From Saprospiraceae bacterium (GTDB lineage: Bacteria; Bacteroidota; Bacteroidia; Chitinophagales; Saprospiraceae), in NCBI GenBank assembly GCA_029262975.1, contig JAJCYJ010000977.1:1-10372 (forward strand): a DNA stretch of 10,372 bases, read 5' to 3'. Of this stretch, positions 7,701 through 10,372 are shown one piece after another (position 1 is the stretch's first letter; each line of letters starts with the position of its first letter). The notes under the pieces were generated by a model that was not told where the DNA came from, did not search any database, and worked only from the letters and a program-made list of their open reading frames with translations. The position numbers were made by a program, and so were the translations under genes.

Positions 7701-10372
7701 AAGTTGATCTTTCCGATATTTCGATGGTTGATCTAAATGGCATTCCGGGTACTCCTTTAATCACCTATTATACCGACAGTCTTGATGCCATATATAATAT
7801 TGATCCGCTTTCTAATGCTAATGTCGGAGTATCAGGAACTTACTTTATAAGATATGAAATAAATGGGTGTTTTGATATAGTCCCATTAATCGTTGAGATT
7901 GATAAATGCTGCCAGATTGATGTTCATCTACTGAACAAAGTATGCCAGGATGATGGCACGTTTAATCTGACACTTGGCATTGATTATATAGACCCATGCG
8001 GAGATGCACTTTTAATCTCAATCGACAGGAACCCAATCGATACGCTGGCTTATCCAAGGACGGGTGACTCTATTGTGATACAAACGGGTCTTAGAGGAGA
8101 TGAGATTGGAACTTTCGAACTTACGATAGAGGATACTGCAAGTTTGTATATGTCCCAAACCCAACTTCCACCATTTATTTCAGAAATACATTATGACAAT
8201 ACAGGTGTAGATATCGCAGAAGGAATAGAGATATCTGGTCATTCCGGGCTCAATCTTAATGAGTATCTGGTCTATTTTTATAATGGAAGCAGTGGCGGGC
8301 CCTATGGTAATCCATTAGTATTAGAAGGAATTTTACTTGGTTCAAGTTTATCCTGCGGTTCAACTTTTTTCGAATATCCAGCCATCCAAAATGGGCCAGA
8401 TGCAGTAGCATTAATGGACACATCCGGAAATCTTTTGCAGTTTTTAAGTTATGAAGGAGTTGTCGAAGCAACCTCAGGGCCTGCGATTGGAAATACAAGT
8501 ATTGATATAGGGGTGGCCCAAAATGCATCTACGCCGGTTGGGGCTTCACTACAATTAACTGATGGAGGTTGGATGGAACTACCGACTAATACTTACGATA
8601 TGTACAATCCTGGCTTATCATGTATTACGCCGCCTTCCGTGTTCGTTTGTGGTGATACGCTTATAATAGAAAAACCATTTTGTCCTATTATTTGTGATCC
8701 TGGCCTAGAATTCTATGATGCCGTGTGTCTTGACAACGCCACCTTTCAATTACAATTTTCTCTCAACTATAAGAATACACTTAGTGATTCTTTTATCGTG
8801 CTTTTAGATAACAATCCTATCGACAGCTTAGCCTACCCTTTTGAACCAAGTGATACAATTAACGTTCAGACAGGTCGGCAAGGAATTGGTGACACAGGCA
8901 TTTTACTCAAAATAAAAGACCTTGCAAGTAGCGAATTAAATCACGGTGTATTCATAAGCGAAATCCACTATGACAATGCAGGGATCGATATGATGGAAGG
9001 AATTGAAATAACGGCACCCATTTTAACTGATTTAGCTCCATACAAATTAGGTTTTTACAATGGAGATAATGGTGAAATATATAAAGAGTTCAATTTAACG
9101 GGTATAGCTCCTATGAATGGACAGGCTTGCACTGCTATATTTTTTCCTATAAACAATATTCAAAATGGACCTGATGGAGTTGCCCTCTTTGACACTGGTG
9201 GAAATGTACTCGAGTTTCTTAGTTATGAAGGAGAATTTGTGGCTGCGGAAGGACCCGCGTTAGGTAGATTAAGTGATAATATATTGGTTTTTGAAGATGG
9301 TTCATCCGGTATAGATAAGACACTACAAAAGGCTGAGAATGGTTGGTTTGGCCCAGCCATGCACAGTCGAAGTATTGTCAACCAGAATCTTCTGTGTATA
9401 ACTGCCACTACATTAAATATTTGCGAAGATTCAATTGTACTAAATTCTCCTTTATGTCCATTGTTTGATTTAAGTCTTGTTAAAACATTAAGTCAAAACC
9501 AGCCATTGAGTATTAGCCCGGGAGATACCGTAAGTTATAATATTACAATTTCGAATAATGGAGAAGCAACTGCATATGATATTGAATTGGAAGATTATAT
9601 TTCTAAAAACTTAATTTATGAACTGGGTATAAACGATTCAGGTTGGCAGGAAGATTCAAGCTTCCAGGCCATATCTAACTTACATCCTGGTGAAGATACT
9701 ACTGTAGTATTTCGACTTATTTTACCACTTGAGTTGAGCGTCACAGAGGTCAATAACAGCGCTGAAATTATCTATGCTACATTAGCACCCGGAGGCAGGA
9801 TTGCTCCAGATGTAGACGATATTTTTGATGATCGGCATGGTAATGATTTTGATACCGTACAATTTCCAGTCTGTCACAAATCTGCTATACCAGTTCCCAT
9901 CATAAAAGACATTATCATATGCGATAATTCTGCGCAAGAAGTTGAAATACGACCTTTTACTGCACTAGAAATTGTATTTATGGAAGAATTCGAAACGGAT
10001 GGTTCAGGAAAGAGGTATTACACATCCATACCAGAATTTAGTGATGGTAAAACAGACTATTTCACGAGAACGGACGGAACAAATACTGAAGTTGATGAAG
10101 AAGATCTTCTCAATATCTCCGGTAATTTTTGGTTTGGTGCGCAAGATATTGACGGTGAAGGTGGTGTTAGCGAAGCCATAATATGCTTTCCGTCAAAAGA
10201 TATCCGGGGTCTCTGCAATTTGACATTTTCGATAAGTCTTGCAGAAGATGATGCAGACGACGGGAAGGAGGATTGGGATGGACTGAATGATGATGACAAT
10301 TTTGTACATATCGATTACAGCATTGATGGTGCAAATTTTATAAATGGACTCCATATTGAGAGTTGTGATTCA
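4760..10372 (+). CDS. Giant multi-module secreted protein with lamin-tail and DUF11 domains, 3' end outside window
   Basis: The frame is open from 4583 to the window end. I place the start at ATT 4760-4762 because it yields a clear signal peptide, (M)RLHFIIIYFLSCGIVPIINA, with cleavage after A21; no ATG, and only a poorly placed TTG at 4673, lies in frame upstream. The window holds 1871 residues. Order: LTD-like N-terminal domain (about 24-242, GDIVFVGFNADG...FFTDEEWNG); Ig-like repeats 259-337 and 338-413; one VNG/NGCDS module (414-467); an Ig-like domain split around a lectin-like domain (508-663); Ig-like repeats 732-810, 811-889, 890-967; a degenerate module (968-1049); two composite units with lamin-tail domains (1050-1311, 1312-1568); DUF11 (about 1569-1705); and the start of a jelly-roll domain (about 1736 on) with an acidic stretch. 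It is probably a T9SS cargo like its neighbour, but the C-terminus that would prove this is not in view. No enzyme domain is seen; a T9SS-exported adhesin or matrix role is inferred. Confidence 0.85.
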   Translation, partial: MRLHFIIIYFLSCGIVPIINAQPTGPGDIVFVGFNADGSDGFAFLAITDLPDTTIIFFTDEEWNGDPIGVGEFTNSEGFISWQNDEGCTIPKGTIIWISQANNIPISNYGTAIEIENGFNLSGANEVLYAYIGTDYNAPIAFLSAIANDDFSSGPINNTGLIIDDTAIELDNIGGLADYDVAVYSGVDSCNTTIELCRELITNLTDYPSNWTVDNGSSDQSQDGTNAEFPFPNGGGTGIPVDIRGFLFTGATCTHSYLSGRDTSICTGSNVNLDLLIDGPKLGNLQYGTIFDLYPDTITTIITPISTTTFFIRDSVSGSCCTDTTMLTVSVTATPQIQGMSDTICIGEAINLQNSITGMPVGAVLYGTQYGIYNDTITQPVMPTFDITYFIIDTVYTSGCYDTTTVQLTVIEDVVIRETYEGCVNDGYEIFVNGHLYNEDEPTGMETIVGAAANGCDSVIIVDLVFRPRPAPGIANPITFCFGDSVTTLIMPTGGGFPALATQPFSVIWDFEAEEFTGSSTDSIVLAIDAITGPDLGNISFPSGNASADALSANNWNEEPGDYFEFCVSTTNNDLRIDGIAFADDASSSGPATYAIFSSLDNYSMSISDGLTHDPFSAIQDSLNDLSFFIDTEDTLCFRFYTFGSTSNAGTWRVDDVSIYGYLLTPSPIQIIYNFFSDASGTQIPGAQGVVSYDPTVFEPMTYNYWYAATDGYCHSDTVMTYIQIDQQPLISGLNDTICSGTSLDLSELLIGIPSGIVHFGTSYNSYTDTITSLVTPLSDITYYIRDSVPHTGCVDTTLIMIRVEDQPNITGLSDTICFGDSVNLQDLIVGEFEGVVSFGLDLGQYTDTITSLTYPISDIQYYVRDSVKNTGCVDTAVINIYVFPSPNIAGSTISICPGDTILLSDYIVGRPLGSVQYGLNFGQYSDTITEKVYPSNDIEYIIRDSIAATGCVDTTVIKVFVNGPSIQEIAPISNNCPLKEVDLSDISMVDLNGIPGTPLITYYTDSLDAIYNIDPLSNANVGVSGTYFIRYEINGCFDIVPLIVEIDKCCQIDVHLLNKVCQDDGTFNLTLGIDYIDPCGDALLISIDRNPIDTLAYPRTGDSIVIQTGLRGDEIGTFELTIEDTASLYMSQTQLPPFISEIHYDNTGVDIAEGIEISGHSGLNLNEYLVYFYNGSSGGPYGNPLVLEGILLGSSLSCGSTFFEYPAIQNGPDAVALMDTSGNLLQFLSYEGVVEATSGPAIGNTSIDIGVAQNASTPVGASLQLTDGGWMELPTNTYDMYNPGLSCITPPSVFVCGDTLIIEKPFCPIICDPGLEFYDAVCLDNATFQLQFSLNYKNTLSDSFIVLLDNNPIDSLAYPFEPSDTINVQTGRQGIGDTGILLKIKDLASSELNHGVFISEIHYDNAGIDMMEGIEITAPILTDLAPYKLGFYNGDNGEIYKEFNLTGIAPMNGQACTAIFFPINNIQNGPDGVALFDTGGNVLEFLSYEGEFVAAEGPALGRLSDNILVFEDGSSGIDKTLQKAENGWFGPAMHSRSIVNQNLLCITATTLNICEDSIVLNSPLCPLFDLSLVKTLSQNQPLSISPGDTVSYNITISNNGEATAYDIELEDYISKNLIYELGINDSGWQEDSSFQAISNLHPGEDTTVVFRLILPLELSVTEVNNSAEIIYATLAPGGRIAPDVDDIFDDRHGNDFDTVQFPVCHKSAIPVPIIKDIIICDNSAQEVEIRPFTALEIVFMEEFETDGSGKRYYTSIPEFSDGKTDYFTRTDGTNTEVDEEDLLNISGNFWFGAQDIDGEGGVSEAIICFPSKDIRGLCNLTFSISLAEDDADDGKEDWDGLNDDDNFVHIDYSIDGANFINGLHIESCDS
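5534..5998 (+). repeat. Ig-like ~79-residue repeats, copies 1 and 2
   Basis: Copy 1 (5534-5770) and copy 2 (5771-5998) share the pattern DTxC-x-G, NLxxLI-x-G, a G-x-x-x-YGT segment, a PDTIT or NDTIT strand, TYFIxDxV, then a Cys followed by DTT and a final strand. Copy 1 has SGSCCTDTT where the later copies have TGCVDTT. They are the more diverged members of the five-copy family that continues at 6953. This style is common in T9SS-exported Bacteroidota proteins, where each unit is expected to fold as an Ig-like beta-sandwich. Confidence 0.85.
5999..6160 (+). repeat. Single copy of the VNGxxYNE...NGCDS module found in the upstream gene
   Basis: This 54-codon segment reads VVIRETYEGC-x-NDGY, then FVNGHLYNEDEPTGMET, AAANGCDS and VIIVDLVF. 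It matches modules 1-9 of the first giant protein position for position, including both cysteines (residues 423 and 456). It interrupts the run of ~79-residue Ig-like repeats between copies 2 and 3. The preceding repeat's last Cys (residue 400) lies 23 residues before Cys 423, the same spacing that joins neighbouring modules in the first protein. Module shuffling or recombination between the two genes is the likely origin. Confidence 0.88.
6281..6748 (+). other. Lectin or jelly-roll-like domain apparently nested in an Ig-like domain
   Basis: Residues 508-663 start with an IWDFE strand, contain a YFEFCVSTTNNDLRI strand, FADDASSSGPATYAIFSSLDNYS, then CFRFYTFGSTSNAGTWRVDDVSIYG. This pattern (SSSGP...SSLD...RFY...GTWRVDDV) recurs in secreted Bacteroidota proteins as a lectin-like beta-sandwich. 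The flanks look like two halves of one Ig-like domain: ITFCFGDS before, and IIYNFFSDASGTQIPG...NYWYAATDGYCHSD after. Insertion into an Ig-like loop is inferred from this arrangement. Confidence 0.6.
6953..7660 (+). repeat. Ig-like ~79-residue repeats, copies 3 to 5
   Basis: Copies at 6953-7189 and 7190-7426 (79 codons each) and 7427-7660 (78 codons) are head to tail with no linker. The shared pattern is GLxDTICxGDSVNLxDLIVG, FG...YTDTITSL, PxSDIxYYIRDSV and TGCVDTT followed by a closing strand. Copies 3 and 4 are the most alike. A degenerate sixth unit (about 7661-7906, starting QEIAPISNNC and closing YEINGCFD) follows. The protein spacing is regular but the DNA has diverged, so these are old duplications. 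Confidence 0.88.
7907..9463 (+). repeat. Two composite units, each a beta domain plus lamin-tail domain plus Cys linker
   Basis: Unit 1 (7907-8692, 262 codons) and unit 2 (8693-9463, 257 codons) share the same order. First comes a ~90-residue beta domain with VCxD(D/N)xTFxL and NPID(T/S)LAYP...VQTG. Next is a lamin-tail domain (8174-8623 and 8948-9397) with FISEIHYDN-x-G-x-D, EGIEI, FYNG, QNGPD-x-VAL, FLSYEG and EA/AA..GPA. Last is a linker LxCIT...CxD...PxCP. The second lamin-tail copy has lost the TPVGASLQL motif, now roughly IDKTLQK. Lamin-tail domains of this sequence type are known from bacterial extracellular nucleases and surface proteins; no nuclease motif accompanies them here. Confidence 0.85.
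9464..9874 (+). other. DUF11-type (PF01345-like) beta-sandwich domain
   Basis: Residues about 1569-1705 read FDLSLVKTLS, then PGDTVSYNITISNNGEATAYDIELEDYI, a PGEDTTVVFRLIL strand and EVNNSAEI, followed by an Asp-rich stretch PDVDDIFDDRHGNDFD. The DLxLxKT...GDxVxYxIxxxNxGxxxAxDIxxxDxI pattern is the hallmark of DUF11 repeats of bacterial cell-surface proteins, and the DDxxDD tail commonly follows them. Its role is probably structural, as a stalk element. Confidence 0.85.

Noticed and set aside
8174..9397. Extracellular nuclease suggested by the lamin-tail domains
   Set aside because: No nuclease catalytic motif is visible around them in the window; a lamin-tail domain alone does not imply nuclease activity.

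Overview
The window reads as chromosomal DNA from a Bacteroidota bacterium, most plausibly a marine Saprospiria/Lewinella-like lineage. The reasons are a type IX secretion (T9SS) sorting domain of the gliding-motility-associated (CHU_C, type B) kind, very long secreted proteins built from tandem beta-sandwich modules, no Shine-Dalgarno sequences at the starts, and fairly low GC with AT-rich spacers. The lineage is inferred from protein style; there is no rRNA or other marker gene here.

Layout. (1) Bases 2-181 are the C-terminal end of a membrane protein that begins before the window. (2) Bases 182-400 are a non-coding leader with two small dyads. (3) Bases 401-4279 encode a complete 1292-residue secreted protein that starts with GTG. 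Its order is signal peptide, Cys-rich lectin-like domain, Ig-like domain, two related beta modules, nine tandem modules of about 54 residues, SprB-like and PKD-like segments, and a type B T9SS sorting domain. (4) Bases 4280-4759 are an AT-rich spacer with a pair of 20-bp direct repeats and a hairpin plus T-run just before the next gene. (5) From about 4760 to the window end runs a second giant secreted protein (1871 codons, no stop). Most of it does not appear as a normal ORF because no ATG is in frame: an ATT codon at 4760 sits exactly where a signal peptide should begin, or a base is missing there. It carries an N-terminal LTD-like domain, five ~79-residue Ig-like repeats, one copy of the module that fills the first protein, a lectin-like domain apparently nested in an Ig-like domain, two tandem units each holding a lamin-tail domain, a DUF11 domain and the start of another jelly-roll domain.

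The two large genes point the same way and share a module, so they look like a locus for cell-surface or released adhesin/matrix-type proteins exported by Sec and then T9SS. No enzyme active site, nuclease, toxin, phage, CRISPR, tRNA or complete mobile element was recognised. I see no convincing new multi-gene system. The most unusual points are the cysteine loss pattern in the ~54-residue repeats, the missing start codon of the second gene, the composite lamin-tail duplication and the unexplained direct repeats in the spacer.
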